DNA from: Reyranella sp.
GTDB taxonomy: Bacteria > Pseudomonadota > Alphaproteobacteria > Reyranellales > Reyranellaceae
Length of the DNA stretch: 64,000 bases
NCBI RefSeq assembly: GCF_004297265.1
Contig: NZ_SCUT01000050.1
Span: forward strand, 1-64,000
Direction: 5' to 3'
The notes under the pieces were generated by a model. It was not told the origin of the DNA and ran no database searches. It was given only the letters and a program-made list of their open reading frames with translations. Made by a program: the position numbers and the translations under genes. Within the stretch, counting starts at the first letter, position 1; every line of letters begins with the position of its first letter. Below, one piece after another: positions 19,902 through 28,510 of the stretch.

Positions 19902-20933
19902 TCAGTGGGCGCGATCGATGGCGAAGTCGACCGCCTCGAGGAGCGCGGCCTTGAGCGGCGTACTGGGGAACAAGCCCAGCGCATCGCGCGCCATGGCGCC
20001 GTAGTGGCGCGCGCGCTCCAGCGTGTCGGACAACGCGCCGTGGCGCTCGATCAGCTTCTGCGCCTGTTCGAGATCTTCCGGACGCTGATCGAGCTTCTCG
20101 ATGGTGCGCTTCCAGAATTCGCGATCGACGGCACCGCCGCGCAGGAAGGCGAGGATCACCGGCAGGGTGATCTTGCCTTCGCGGAAGTCGTCGCCGACCG
20201 ACTTGCCGAGCTTGGCCTCGCGGCCGGAATAATCGAGCGCATCGTCGACGAGCTGGAAGGCGATGCCGAGATTCATCCCGAAGCTCTGCAGCCCCACCCT
20301 CTCGGGGCCGTTGCGGCCGGCCACCATGGCGCCTACCTCGGCCGCCGCGGCGAACAGCTTGGCCGTCTTGGCCTTGATGATCTCGAGATAGGTCGATTCC
20401 GGCGTGCTGATGTCGCGCTGGCTCACCAGCTGCAGCACCTCGCCCTCGGCAATCGTCGAGGAGGCGTTCGACAGCACGCCAAGAATATCGAGGGAACCGA
20501 CTTCCACCATCAGCTCGAAGGCGCGCGTGAACAGGAAATCGCCCACCAGCACCGAGGCCTTGTCGCCATACACGGTGTTGGCGGTCGGCTTGCCGCGGCG
20601 CAGAGCGCTCACGTCGACGACGTCGTCATGCAGCAAGGTGGCGGAATGGATGAATTCGACACAGGTCGCGAGCTTGATGTGACGATCGGTGCCTTCGCTG
20701 TAGCCGCACAGCCGCGCCGCCGCGACCGTGAGCAGCGGACGCATGCGCTTGCCGCCGGCGCCGACCAGATGATTGGCGAGCTCGGGAATCAGAGCGACCG
20801 GCGAGCGCATGCGCGCCACGATCTCGCGATCGACCCGCCCCATGTCGTCGGTGCAGAGCGCCAGAAGCGGTTCGAGGCTGGGCGACTTGCGCTTGCCTCC
20901 GAGAGAGACGACGGTTGCCATGTCGGAGGCCAA
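19902..20933 (-). CDS. ispB: Polyprenyl diphosphate synthase (octaprenyl/decaprenyl type)
   Basis: This all-trans polyprenyl diphosphate synthase makes the isoprenoid tail of ubiquinone. The 343-residue protein has both aspartate-rich motifs, LLHDDVVD (Asp103, Asp104, Asp107) and QLVDDALDY (Asp230, Asp231, Asp234). GGKRMRPLL lies near residue 61. Length fits long-chain enzymes (IspB/DdsA) rather than the shorter IspA. Chain length cannot be read from the sequence. It is divergent from the methyltransferase gene at 20977; a second ATG four codons in is possible. Confidence 0.9.
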   Translation of the reverse strand: MASDMATVVSLGGKRKSPSLEPLLALCTDDMGRVDREIVARMRSPVALIPELANHLVGAGGKRMRPLLTVAAARLCGYSEGTDRHIKLATCVEFIHSATLLHDDVVDVSALRRGKPTANTVYGDKASVLVGDFLFTRAFELMVEVGSLDILGVLSNASSTIAEGEVLQLVSQRDISTPESTYLEIIKAKTAKLFAAAAEVGAMVAGRNGPERVGLQSFGMNLGIAFQLVDDALDYSGREAKLGKSVGDDFREGKITLPVILAFLRGGAVDREFWKRTIEKLDQRPEDLEQAQKLIERHGALSDTLERARHYGAMARDALGLFPSTPLKAALLEAVDFAIDRAH

Positions 20934-20976
20934 ACTCTCCGGTGAAGCCTGTTACTGCGAATCAAAGTCGTGAGAG

Positions 20977-21711
20977 ATGAGTAGCACGGAATTCGCGCCG
21001 ACCGAAAACACTGTGATGGGCAGAAGAGTGAAGCTCTTGCAGCCCCGACGCGGATATCGAATTGCCGTGGATGCGGTCTTGTTGGCCGCAGCGGTCGACG
21101 CGAAGCCAGGCGAGAGCGTGCTCGACCTCGGTGCGGGCGTCGGCGCCGTGGGCCTTTGCATCGCCGCGCGCGTGCCCGACTGCCACGTCACCGGCATAGA
21201 GCTGCAACCCGCGCTGGCGGCACTGGCCGCGCGCAACGCCGTGCTGAATGACGCGGCAGACCGTGTCGTGACGGTGGTTCACGATCTGGCGCACCCTCTG
21301 CCGCCCGGCTTGGGGCCCTTCGACCATGTCGTGACCAATCCGCCCTATCTTCCGGCGGCCGTTGCGGATCCCTCGCCCGACCGCAGCAAGGCGCTCGCCA
21401 CGGTCGAATCGAGCGCAGATCTCGCACGGTGGCTGACCGTGGCGACGGAAGCATTGAAACCTGCAGGGACTCTGCTTGTGATCCACCGCAGCGACCGGCT
21501 GGAAGAAATCGTCGGCGCGCTGGTCCGTTTCGGCTGGGGTGACGTCACCGTGAAGCGACTGCCGCCGGCCGCGCGCGTGCTCGTCCGCGCGCGCCGCGCC
21601 GATGAATTGCGCCGGCACGATGCCCAGCCGCTGGTCCTGCATCGACCCGAAAGCGGCTACACCGACGAGGCCGAGGCCATCCTGCGCCACGGACAGCCGC
21701 TTGCCTTCTAG
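20977..21711 (+). CDS. Class I SAM-dependent methyltransferase, TrmN6/YfiC type
   Basis: This 244-residue methyltransferase has the SAM-binding motif VLDLGAGVGAVGL at about residues 48-60 and the N6-adenine motif NPPY at 121-124. That motif is typical of enzymes methylating N6 of adenine in nucleic acid. The family assignment is tRNA1(Val) A37 N6-methyltransferase-like; the true target is unproven. It is divergent from the polyprenyl synthase gene and is followed 25 bases later by an S49 peptidase gene. Confidence 0.82.
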   Translation: MSSTEFAPTENTVMGRRVKLLQPRRGYRIAVDAVLLAAAVDAKPGESVLDLGAGVGAVGLCIAARVPDCHVTGIELQPALAALAARNAVLNDAADRVVTVVHDLAHPLPPGLGPFDHVVTNPPYLPAAVADPSPDRSKALATVESSADLARWLTVATEALKPAGTLLVIHRSDRLEEIVGALVRFGWGDVTVKRLPPAARVLVRARRADELRRHDAQPLVLHRPESGYTDEAEAILRHGQPLAF

Positions 21712-21736
21712 AAGCGGCGCCGCGACAGTGCCCGGC

Positions 21737-22576
21737 ATGCTGGATTGGATCAGGAATCGTCTTCGCCGCGGGCCCGTCGTGCCCGTCGTTCGCCTCTCTG
21801 GCGTCATCGCTTCCGGTGGCCTGCTTGGCAGCCGCGGCCTGTCGATTGAATCGGTCGCGCCGCTGCTGAAGCGCGCCTTCGAGATGCGGGGCGCCAAGGC
21901 CGTCGCGCTGTCGCTCAATTCTCCCGGTGGCTCCCCCGTACAGTCCGCGCTGATCGCCCAGCGCATCCGGCTGCATGCCGCAGAAAAGGGTCTGCCCGTC
22001 ATCGCCTTCGTCGAGGACGTCGCCGCCTCGGGTGGTTACTGGCTCGCCTGCGCCGCCGACGAGATCGTCGCCGATCCGAGTTCGATCGTGGGATCGATCG
22101 GAGTCATCAGCTCGGGCTTCGGCTTCCAGGACCTGATCGCGCGCATCGGCGTCGAACGCCGCGTCCATACGTCGGGCGAGAACAAGTCGATGCTCGATCC
22201 CTTCCGGCCCGAGCAACCCGATGACGTCGTGCGGCTGAAGCGCCTGCAGGCGGAAATCCACGACGGCTTCAAGGACTGGGTCCGGCAGCGGCGCGGCAAG
22301 CTGCTGAAGGGCGACGAATCCATGCTGTTTACCGGCGAGTTCTGGACGGCCCGACGCGGCATCGAATTCGGCCTGGTCGACGGTTTCGGCGAACTGCGCG
22401 CGACCCTGCAGGCCCGCTATGGCGAGAAGGTGCGACTGCCCGTCATCGGGCCGCGGCGGCGCCTGTTGTCGCGCTTCGGTCTGCGAACCGGGATGGGCGG
22501 CGGCATCGACACTATTGGACCGGCCACGCTCGCCGCCCTGGAAGAGCGCGCGCTCTGGCAACGTTTCGGACTCTAG
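21737..22576 (+). CDS. S49-family serine peptidase (SppA/SohB-like)
   Basis: This 279-residue ClpP-fold protease of the signal peptide peptidase A family has the catalytic serine, Ser98, in DVAASGGYW and the general-base lysine, Lys150, in SGENKSMLDPF. The LNSPGGSP segment lies at 60-67. It has no clear membrane anchor, so it may be cytosolic or peripheral. The ATG at 21737 is chosen; a GTG three codons earlier is also in frame. It probably degrades leftover signal peptides or membrane peptides, by family inference. Confidence 0.87.
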   Translation: MLDWIRNRLRRGPVVPVVRLSGVIASGGLLGSRGLSIESVAPLLKRAFEMRGAKAVALSLNSPGGSPVQSALIAQRIRLHAAEKGLPVIAFVEDVAASGGYWLACAADEIVADPSSIVGSIGVISSGFGFQDLIARIGVERRVHTSGENKSMLDPFRPEQPDDVVRLKRLQAEIHDGFKDWVRQRRGKLLKGDESMLFTGEFWTARRGIEFGLVDGFGELRATLQARYGEKVRLPVIGPRRRLLSRFGLRTGMGGGIDTIGPATLAALEERALWQRFGL

Positions 22577-22589
22577 GGAGAGGCTTTCG

Positions 22590-23057
22590 ATGAACCTTCG
22601 CAACCCGGTCAACTCCGACGACCTTGCCGCCGTGCGCCAGTGGTTCGACACGCTGTCGAAGCATTGCCGCGCCGTCGACTACGAAGGCGCGCGACCGATC
22701 TTCGCCGACGACATGATCGCCTTCGGCACCTTCACCGACTTCATGATCGGCCGCGACCTCGCTGAACAGAAACAATGGCGCAACGTCTGGGGCACCATCC
22801 GCGAGTTCCGTTATGACCTATCGAAGATCGAGGCCATCGTTTCGGCCGACCGGCTGACCGCCGTCGGCATGGGGGTGTGGCAGTCCGACGGCTTCTATCC
22901 GAACGGCGACCGTTTCGACCGGCCCGGGCGCACGACGGTGGTGCTGGGGCGCAAGGCGGTGGGCGACCCGTTCGTCGCCACGCACACGCACATGTCGCTG
23001 TTCCGTGGCACGCCGGACCGCAGCTACGGCAACTTCCCGAAAAGCGAAGTCGTCTGA
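22590..23057 (+). CDS. NTF2-like/SnoaL-fold domain protein
   Basis: This 155-residue protein reads as a single NTF2-like cone domain: an N-terminal helix (LAAVRQWFDTLSKHCRAVDY) followed by strands with WQSDGFYPNGDRFDRPGR and THTHMSLFRG. Members are small enzymes or ketosteroid-isomerase-like binding domains, and no catalytic set can be assigned. The ATG at 22590 has a strong AGGGAGAGG upstream. It lies 13 bases after the S49 peptidase gene and is probably co-transcribed. Confidence 0.72.
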   Translation: MNLRNPVNSDDLAAVRQWFDTLSKHCRAVDYEGARPIFADDMIAFGTFTDFMIGRDLAEQKQWRNVWGTIREFRYDLSKIEAIVSADRLTAVGMGVWQSDGFYPNGDRFDRPGRTTVVLGRKAVGDPFVATHTHMSLFRGTPDRSYGNFPKSEVV

Positions 23058-23081
23058 GCGACGCCTTCGCCTGAAAACGGG

Positions 23082-24023
23082 CTACGCCGGATCCTGCGCG
23101 CCCTTGCGCTCGACGATCATGCGGTACTGGTCGGGCTGGCGATGGACGGCGAAGTTGAAGGTCGTCGTCTTGTAGCTCCGGCCGGCATCGAGATCGCAGC
23201 GATGGACGATCAGCTCGTCGCCGTCGCCGCCGGCGCGCGCGAGGACCTTGCCCGAGGGCGCCACGATCATGCTGTCGGCCAGCGACGGGACGCCCTCCTC
23301 GGTGCCGCCCTTGGCGACGCCGACCACCCAGGTGCCGTTCTGGTAGGCGCCGGCCTGCATGGAGAGCTGGTTGTGGAACCAGGAATGCTCGTCATGGTCG
23401 GGGGACGGCGCATTGTGAAGCGGCGTGTTGTAGCCCAGCAGCACCATCTCGACGTTCTGCAGGCCCATCACGCGATAGGTCTCAGGCCAGCGGCGGTCGT
23501 TGCAGATGCACATGCCCATGTTGCCGCCGAACGCTTTCACGACCGGGAAGCCGAGATTGCCGACCTCGAAGTAGCGCTTCTCGAGATGCTGGAACGGCCG
23601 CTCCGGCTCGTGCTCGGCATGACCTGGCAGATGGACCTTGCGATATTTGCCGACAATGCTGCCGTCGCGCTCGACCAGGATCGAGGTGTTGAAATGCCGG
23701 ATGCGGCCCTCCTCGTTGGCAAGCTCCGCATAGCCGAGACAGAAACCCATCGCGAGTTGCTTGGCCTCGGTGAACAGGGTCGCTGTCTCGTTGGATGGCA
23801 TCTCCTGCTCGAAGAAGGAATCGATCTCGGCCTGGTCCTGCATCCACCAGCGCGGAAAGAACGTGGTGAGCGTGAGCTCGGGAAACACCACGAGCTCGCA
23901 GCCCATGCGCTTTGCCTCGCGCAGATGGGCGATCAGCCGCTCGACCACGTCGCGGCGGGAATGGCTGCGCTGGATGGGACCCATCTGCGCCGCACCGACA
24001 GTCAGAAAACGCGTCATCGTCAC
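23082..24023 (-). CDS. N-carbamoyl-D-amino-acid hydrolase (nitrilase superfamily)
   Basis: This enzyme hydrolyses N-carbamoyl-D-amino acids to the D-amino acid, CO2 and ammonia. The 313-residue protein shows the nitrilase triad: Glu49 in VVFPELTLTTFFP, Lys129 in KYRKVHLPGH and Cys174 in MCICNDRRWPE. The ICNDRRWPE and PFQHLEKRYFE stretches are close to characterised D-carbamoylases. It is immediately downstream of the uronate dehydrogenase gene on the same strand. A hydantoinase is not present in the window. Two near-identical starts (24023 and 24017) are possible. Confidence 0.85.
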   Translation of the reverse strand: MTMTRFLTVGAAQMGPIQRSHSRRDVVERLIAHLREAKRMGCELVVFPELTLTTFFPRWWMQDQAEIDSFFEQEMPSNETATLFTEAKQLAMGFCLGYAELANEEGRIRHFNTSILVERDGSIVGKYRKVHLPGHAEHEPERPFQHLEKRYFEVGNLGFPVVKAFGGNMGMCICNDRRWPETYRVMGLQNVEMVLLGYNTPLHNAPSPDHDEHSWFHNQLSMQAGAYQNGTWVVGVAKGGTEEGVPSLADSMIVAPSGKVLARAGGDGDELIVHRCDLDAGRSYKTTTFNFAVHRQPDQYRMIVERKGAQDPA

Positions 24024-24046
24024 CTCTTCGGCGGCGAGTATAGCCT

Positions 24047-24877
24047 CTAGGAGAGGATGCGCTTCACATCGTTGGTGAATTCAGCCGAGCAAAAAGTGCC
24101 GCCCTGGAAGAGATCACCGACCGGATCTGGTCCGATCCTTGCCTGTTCGGCTTCGGCGTGGGCGCGATGGTCTTCGGCCTTGTCCTGCGGACGATAGCCG
24201 AATTGCTGGGCACGCGAATTGTCCCACCAGCCGGCCGCATTGTCGGATGCGCCGTAGAAGATCTCGTAGTGCAGGTCGGGATGATCGAGCCCGATCTGGA
24301 AGAGCTGCACGAGGTCGCGCGGCGAGATCCAGATGGAGAGCCGGCGCACGTCGAGCGGCACCGGCCCGACATTGCCGATCCGCAGGCAGGTCACGCCGAT
24401 TCCGTGCTTGTCGGAGTAGAGGGAACCCAGCGCCTCGCCGAACACCTTGCTGACGCCGTAGCGGCTGTCGGGCTTCACCGTGAGGTTGGTGCCAATGCGC
24501 TTCTTGCGCGGGTAGAAGCCGACCGCGTGGTTGGACGAGGCGAAGATGATCCGCTTCACGCCGGCCTCGCGCGCCGCCTCGAAGACATTGTAGCAGCCGA
24601 TGATGTTGGCCTGCAGTATCTGGTCCCACGTGCCCTCGACCGAATGGCCGCCGAGATGGATGACACCGTCGGCCCCCTTCAGCACCGCAGCCACCTCGTC
24701 CGGCCTGGTGAGATCGGCAGCAACGAAGGTCTCGCCTGGCTGCAGATCCTTGGGCTCGACCCGGTCGCTCAACACCAGCCCCGGATAGAGCTTGGCCAGC
24801 AGCGGCCGGGTCATGGTGCCGATGCCACCGGCAGCGCCGGTGAGGACGATGCGGCGTGTATCGCTAGCGTCGGCCAT
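24047..24877 (-). CDS. Uronate dehydrogenase-like NAD-dependent SDR
   Basis: This 276-residue extended SDR resembles uronate dehydrogenase, which oxidises glucuronate or galacturonate to the aldarolactone. The dinucleotide motif TGAAGGIG is at 13-20. FASSNHAVGFYP carries the catalytic serine, and Tyr140 and Lys144 are in SRYGVSK. The C-terminal FYGASDNAAGWWDNSRA segment is highly typical. The ATG at 24877 follows GGAGGAAA and overlaps the gntR stop by 14 bases. The neighbouring TRAP transporter and FCD regulator fit sugar-acid catabolism, though the true substrate is not proven. Confidence 0.8.
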   Translation of the reverse strand: MADASDTRRIVLTGAAGGIGTMTRPLLAKLYPGLVLSDRVEPKDLQPGETFVAADLTRPDEVAAVLKGADGVIHLGGHSVEGTWDQILQANIIGCYNVFEAAREAGVKRIIFASSNHAVGFYPRKKRIGTNLTVKPDSRYGVSKVFGEALGSLYSDKHGIGVTCLRIGNVGPVPLDVRRLSIWISPRDLVQLFQIGLDHPDLHYEIFYGASDNAAGWWDNSRAQQFGYRPQDKAEDHRAHAEAEQARIGPDPVGDLFQGGTFCSAEFTNDVKRILS

Positions 24878-25601
24878 TCCTGTTTCCTCCTGCCAATTTC
24901 CGATAGCGCTCGAGCGAGCGCGTGAGATGGTCGCGCATGGCACGCCGCGCTTCTACCGGTTCGCCCTCGGCGATCGCCGTCACGATGCGCGTATGCTCGA
25001 CCTGAATGCGCTCGAGATAGAGGCGGCGCTCCTCCGGCGTGTCGACCTCGAGCCGCACGCTCTGGCGCGGGATCACATGGCTGCCGAGATAGGCCAGGAA
25101 GCGCGGGAACTGGTCGTTGCCGGTGGCCTCGGCGATCGCGCGATGGAAGGCGAAATCCTCGGCGACGGCGCCTTCGCCGCGCTGAAGGGCATCGCCGATC
25201 GCCCGCAACGCCGCGCGGATAGGCGCGAGCTGCTTCCGGCCGGCGCGCTCGGCCGCGAGGCCGGCCGTCTGAACCTCGACCGCCAGCCTCAACTCCATGA
25301 CGTTCAGGATGTCGGACAGCGAGGTCGCACGGGGCGGAACAATGCGGAAGGGTCCCGCGGCGGGATCGGCGACGAAGGCGCCGGACCCGCGGCGCGTCAC
25401 GACCAGCCCATCGGCGCGCAACGCGGCGACCGCTTCGCGCACCACGGTGCGGCTCACGCCCAGTTCGCTCGTCAGCGCCTGCTCGGTCGGCAATCGCGCG
25501 CCGGGCGCCAGCCTGCCGCCGCGGATGTCCGCACTCAGCCGCGCCACGATCTGCTCGGCAAGATTGCCGGGCGGTGAAGGGATACGGGACTTTCCTGGCA
25601 T
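24864..25601 (-). CDS. GntR-family transcriptional regulator, FadR/FCD subfamily
   Basis: This 245-residue regulator has an N-terminal winged helix (residues about 15-78), with LPTEQALTSELGVSRTVVREAV as recognition region and RRGSGAFVAD as the wing. A C-terminal FCD ligand-binding domain follows, with the metal-binding DFAFHRAIAEATGN and EHTRIVTAI segments. FCD regulators usually sense sugar acids or other carboxylates. It is divergent from the TRAP operon, and a palindromic operator of FadR type lies between them. It probably represses both directions until the transported acid is present. Confidence 0.9.
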   Translation of the reverse strand: MPGKSRIPSPPGNLAEQIVARLSADIRGGRLAPGARLPTEQALTSELGVSRTVVREAVAALRADGLVVTRRGSGAFVADPAAGPFRIVPPRATSLSDILNVMELRLAVEVQTAGLAAERAGRKQLAPIRAALRAIGDALQRGEGAVAEDFAFHRAIAEATGNDQFPRFLAYLGSHVIPRQSVRLEVDTPEERRLYLERIQVEHTRIVTAIAEGEPVEARRAMRDHLTRSLERYRKLAGGNRNGRR

Positions 25602-25637
25602 GCGGCTTGTCGGCTTCCGGGGGCGGTGCTAGCGTTC

Positions 25638-25654
25638 AAGTTGTCGTACAACTT
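25638..25654. promoter_or_regulatory. Palindromic GntR/FCD operator before the TRAP operon
   Basis: AAGTTGTCGTACAACTT is a perfect inverted repeat with 7-base arms and a 3-base centre. Its core TTGTCGTACAA fits the TNGTNNNACNA consensus known for FadR-type GntR proteins. It lies between the divergent regulator gene (start 25601) and dctP (start 25685). A possible -10 box, TACAAT, directly abuts it at 25655-25660, so bound regulator would block the promoter. Confidence 0.75.
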
Positions 25655-25684
25655 TACAATAAAGATTTAAAGCGGAGGAACGAC

Positions 25685-26674
25685 ATGAAGCGGCGCAACA
25701 TCATCGTGCTGGGCCTCGGCGCTGCCACGGCGGCGGCAGCCGGATCGCGGGCCTTCGCCCAGGACAAGGTCGTCCTGAAGTCCACCGACGTGCATCCGCT
25801 GGGCTATCCCACGGTCGAGGCCGTGGTGCGCATGGGCAAGAAGCTGGAAGCGGCCTCCAATGGCAGGATGTCCGTGCAGATGTTCCCTTCCGGCCAGTTG
25901 GGCGGCGAGAAGGAGATGATCGAGCAGGCTCAGGTCGGCGCCCTTCAGATGGCCCGCATCAGCACCGGTCCGGTCGGGCCCGTCGTCGACGAGCTGAACG
26001 TCTTCAACCTGCCGTTCGTGTTCCGCGACGAGGCGCATATGCGCAAGGTGATCGACGGCGAGATCGGCCGCGAGATGCTGGAAAAAGTGAGCGCCAATCC
26101 CAAGACCGGCCTGATTGGCCTGTGCTGGATGGATGCAGGCTCGCGCAACGTCTACACCAAGAAGCCGATCCGGACGCCCGAGGATCTCAAAGGGCTCAAG
26201 ATCCGCATGATGGGCAATCCGCTGTTCGTCGACACGATGAACGCGATGGGCGGCAACGGCATCTCGATGGGCTTCGGCGAGCTTTACAACGCGCTGCAGA
26301 CCGGGGTCGTCGACGGCGCGGAGAACAACCCGCCGACCTACGAGGTGCAGAACCACTACCAGCTCTCGAAATACTTCTCCTTCACCGAGCACCTGATCAT
26401 TCCCGAGATCCTGGTCTTCTCGCGCCGTTCCTGGGACCGGCTCTCGCCGGCCGACCAGGCGCTGATCAGGAAGGTCGGGGCCGAAGCCCAGCTCGAGCAG
26501 CGGGAGCTGTGGGACGCCAAGGTCAAGGAGGCGCTGGCCAAGCTGCAGGGCCTCGGCGTCACCCTGGTCACCGACGTCGACAAAAAGGCGTTCCGCGCCT
26601 CGGTGAAGCCGGTCTACGACAAATACGGCGACAAATACGCCGCCCTGATGAAGCGCATCGATGCCGTGAGCTGA
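25685..26674 (+). CDS. dctP: TRAP transporter substrate-binding protein DctP
   Basis: This is the periplasmic solute receptor of a tripartite ATP-independent transporter. The 329-residue protein begins with MKRRNIIVLGLGAATAAAAG and a signal cleavage after AFAQ. FPSGQLGGEKEMIEQ and LKIRMMGNPLFVDTMNAMGG are typical, the latter containing the conserved arginine region that binds the ligand carboxylate. The ATG at 25685 follows GGAGGAA. It is first in a dctP-dctQ-dctM operon preceded by a GntR operator. Context with uronate dehydrogenase suggests a sugar acid as ligand. Confidence 0.92.
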   Translation: MKRRNIIVLGLGAATAAAAGSRAFAQDKVVLKSTDVHPLGYPTVEAVVRMGKKLEAASNGRMSVQMFPSGQLGGEKEMIEQAQVGALQMARISTGPVGPVVDELNVFNLPFVFRDEAHMRKVIDGEIGREMLEKVSANPKTGLIGLCWMDAGSRNVYTKKPIRTPEDLKGLKIRMMGNPLFVDTMNAMGGNGISMGFGELYNALQTGVVDGAENNPPTYEVQNHYQLSKYFSFTEHLIIPEILVFSRRSWDRLSPADQALIRKVGAEAQLEQRELWDAKVKEALAKLQGLGVTLVTDVDKKAFRASVKPVYDKYGDKYAALMKRIDAVS

Positions 26675-26691
26675 CCGCCGGTCGCCCCGCG

Positions 26692-27210
26692 ATGTTCAAT
26701 GCCTACTCCCGGGCGATGGACTGGCTCCATCGCCTTTGCCTGGGCCTGTGCGGCCTGAGCCTGCTGGTCATCTCGCTGATCATCCCGTGGGGCGTCTACA
26801 GCCGCTACGTGATGGGCAAGGGCTCGCACTGGCCCGAGCCGCTCGCGATCCTGCTGATGATCGTTCTCTCCTTCCTGTCGGCCGCCCTCTGCTACCGCGA
26901 CAATCTGCATATCGGCGTCATGGTGCTGCCCAACCGGCTGCAAGGCGCCGCCCGCCTGGCACTCGGCTGGCTGGTCGAGCTCTGCATGCTGGCCACCAAC
27001 CTCTTCATGCTCGTCTACGGGCTCGCGCTGGTGCAGACGACCTGGAATCAGACCATCTCGGAATTCCCCATCATCTCGGTCGGCCTGTCCTACATGCCGA
27101 TTCCCGTCGGCGGCACGATCACCCTGCTGTTCCTGGTCGAACGGCTGTGGGCCGGCCGCTTCTTCGAGAAGGCCAACGACGAGATCATCACCGCCTCGCC
27201 GGTGGAATGA
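26692..27210 (+). CDS. dctQ: TRAP transporter small permease DctQ
   Basis: This is a 172-residue four-helix inner-membrane protein, the small subunit that pairs with DctM. Hydrophobic segments lie at about 15-37, 50-70, 90-113 and 135-155. It starts 17 bases after dctP and ends 13 bases before dctM. The frame is open further upstream, but the ATG at 26692 starts the normal DctQ N-terminus before the first helix. Confidence 0.9.
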   Translation: MFNAYSRAMDWLHRLCLGLCGLSLLVISLIIPWGVYSRYVMGKGSHWPEPLAILLMIVLSFLSAALCYRDNLHIGVMVLPNRLQGAARLALGWLVELCMLATNLFMLVYGLALVQTTWNQTISEFPIISVGLSYMPIPVGGTITLLFLVERLWAGRFFEKANDEIITASPVE

Positions 27211-27223
27211 CGGAGCATATCCA

Positions 27224-28504
27224 GTGGACGCGTTGATCCTGATCGGCGGCTTCTGCCTCTTCTGCGCGATCGGCATGCCGGTCGCCTATGCGCTCGGCCT
27301 CTCGGCGATCATGGCCGCGCTGTGGATCGACATCCCGCTCGAAGCGGTGATGCTCAAGGTCTCCGACAGCGTCGACGACTTCCCGCTGCTCGCCGTGCCG
27401 TTCTTCGTCCTGGCCGGAGCCATCATGGCCGAGGGCGGCATGGCGCTGCGGCTGGTCAATCTCGCCAAGGTGTTCGTTGGCTTCATCCGCGGCGGCCTGG
27501 CGCTGGTGAACATCCTTGCCTCGACCTTCTTTGCCGGAATCTCCGGCTCCTCGGTGGCCGATACGGCCTCGATCGGCTCGGTGATGATTCCGCAGATGGT
27601 GCGGAACGGCTATCCGCGGCTGTTCTCCGTCAACGTCACGATCAGCGGCTCGCTGCAGGCGCTGCTGATCCCGCCGTCGCACAACGCGGTGATCTATTCG
27701 CTGGCCGCCGGCGGCACCGTGTCCATCGCCGATCTGTTCCTGGCGGGCGTCATACCCGGCTTCATGCTGGGCGTCTCGATCATGGCGCTCTGCATCTTCA
27801 TCGCCTATCGCGACAAGTATCCAAAGGGCGAGGTCGTGCCGCTGAAGGCCGTGCCCAGGATCTTCCTCGACGCCTTCTGGGGCCTGGTCACCATGGCGAT
27901 CATCCTGGGCGGAATCCTGAACGGCGTATTCACCGCCACCGAAGCGGCGTCGATCGCCTCGATCTACGCTTTCCTCGTCACCATGTTCATCTATCGCGAC
28001 TACAAATGGCGCGAGCTGCCGATGCTGATGGCGCGCGTCGTGCGCACGATCGGCATGGTGATGATCATGATCGGGTTCGCCGGCGCCTTCGGCTACCTGA
28101 TGGCGCTGATGCAGATCCCCGCGAAGACCACGCAGCTCTTCCTGGCACTCTCCGACAACAAGCTGGTCTTCCTGCTGCTGGTCAACATCCTGCTGCTGGT
28201 GCTCGGAACGTTCATGGACCTGGCGCCGATGCTGCTGATCTGCACCCCGATCCTGCTGCCCGTGGTCAAGGCGCTCGGCGTCGATCCGGTCCATTTCGGC
28301 ATGATCATGATCCTCAACCTCGGCATCGGGCTGATCACGCCGCCGGTCGGACCGACCCTGTTCGTCGGTTGCGCGATAGGAAGAGTGACCATGGAGGCGG
28401 TCACGCGCACCTTCTGGGTGTTCTACGTGCCGATGCTGATCGTGCTGGGGCTCGTCACCTACGTGCCGGCCCTCTCGCTCTGGCTGCCGTCGCTGACGCG
28501 CTGA
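27224..28504 (+). CDS. dctM: TRAP transporter large permease DctM
   Basis: This 426-residue membrane protein with about 12 helices forms the sodium-coupled transport channel of the TRAP system. Typical segments are FFAGISGSSVADTASIG, NVTISGSLQALLIPPSHN and the C-terminal NLGIGLITPPVGPTLFV. The start is a GTG at 27224. It is the last gene of the dctPQM operon and is followed 7 bases later by the convergent M20 hydrolase gene. Confidence 0.93.
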   Translation: MDALILIGGFCLFCAIGMPVAYALGLSAIMAALWIDIPLEAVMLKVSDSVDDFPLLAVPFFVLAGAIMAEGGMALRLVNLAKVFVGFIRGGLALVNILASTFFAGISGSSVADTASIGSVMIPQMVRNGYPRLFSVNVTISGSLQALLIPPSHNAVIYSLAAGGTVSIADLFLAGVIPGFMLGVSIMALCIFIAYRDKYPKGEVVPLKAVPRIFLDAFWGLVTMAIILGGILNGVFTATEAASIASIYAFLVTMFIYRDYKWRELPMLMARVVRTIGMVMIMIGFAGAFGYLMALMQIPAKTTQLFLALSDNKLVFLLLVNILLLVLGTFMDLAPMLLICTPILLPVVKALGVDPVHFGMIMILNLGIGLITPPVGPTLFVGCAIGRVTMEAVTRTFWVFYVPMLIVLGLVTYVPALSLWLPSLTR

Positions 28505-28510
28505 CCCGGC

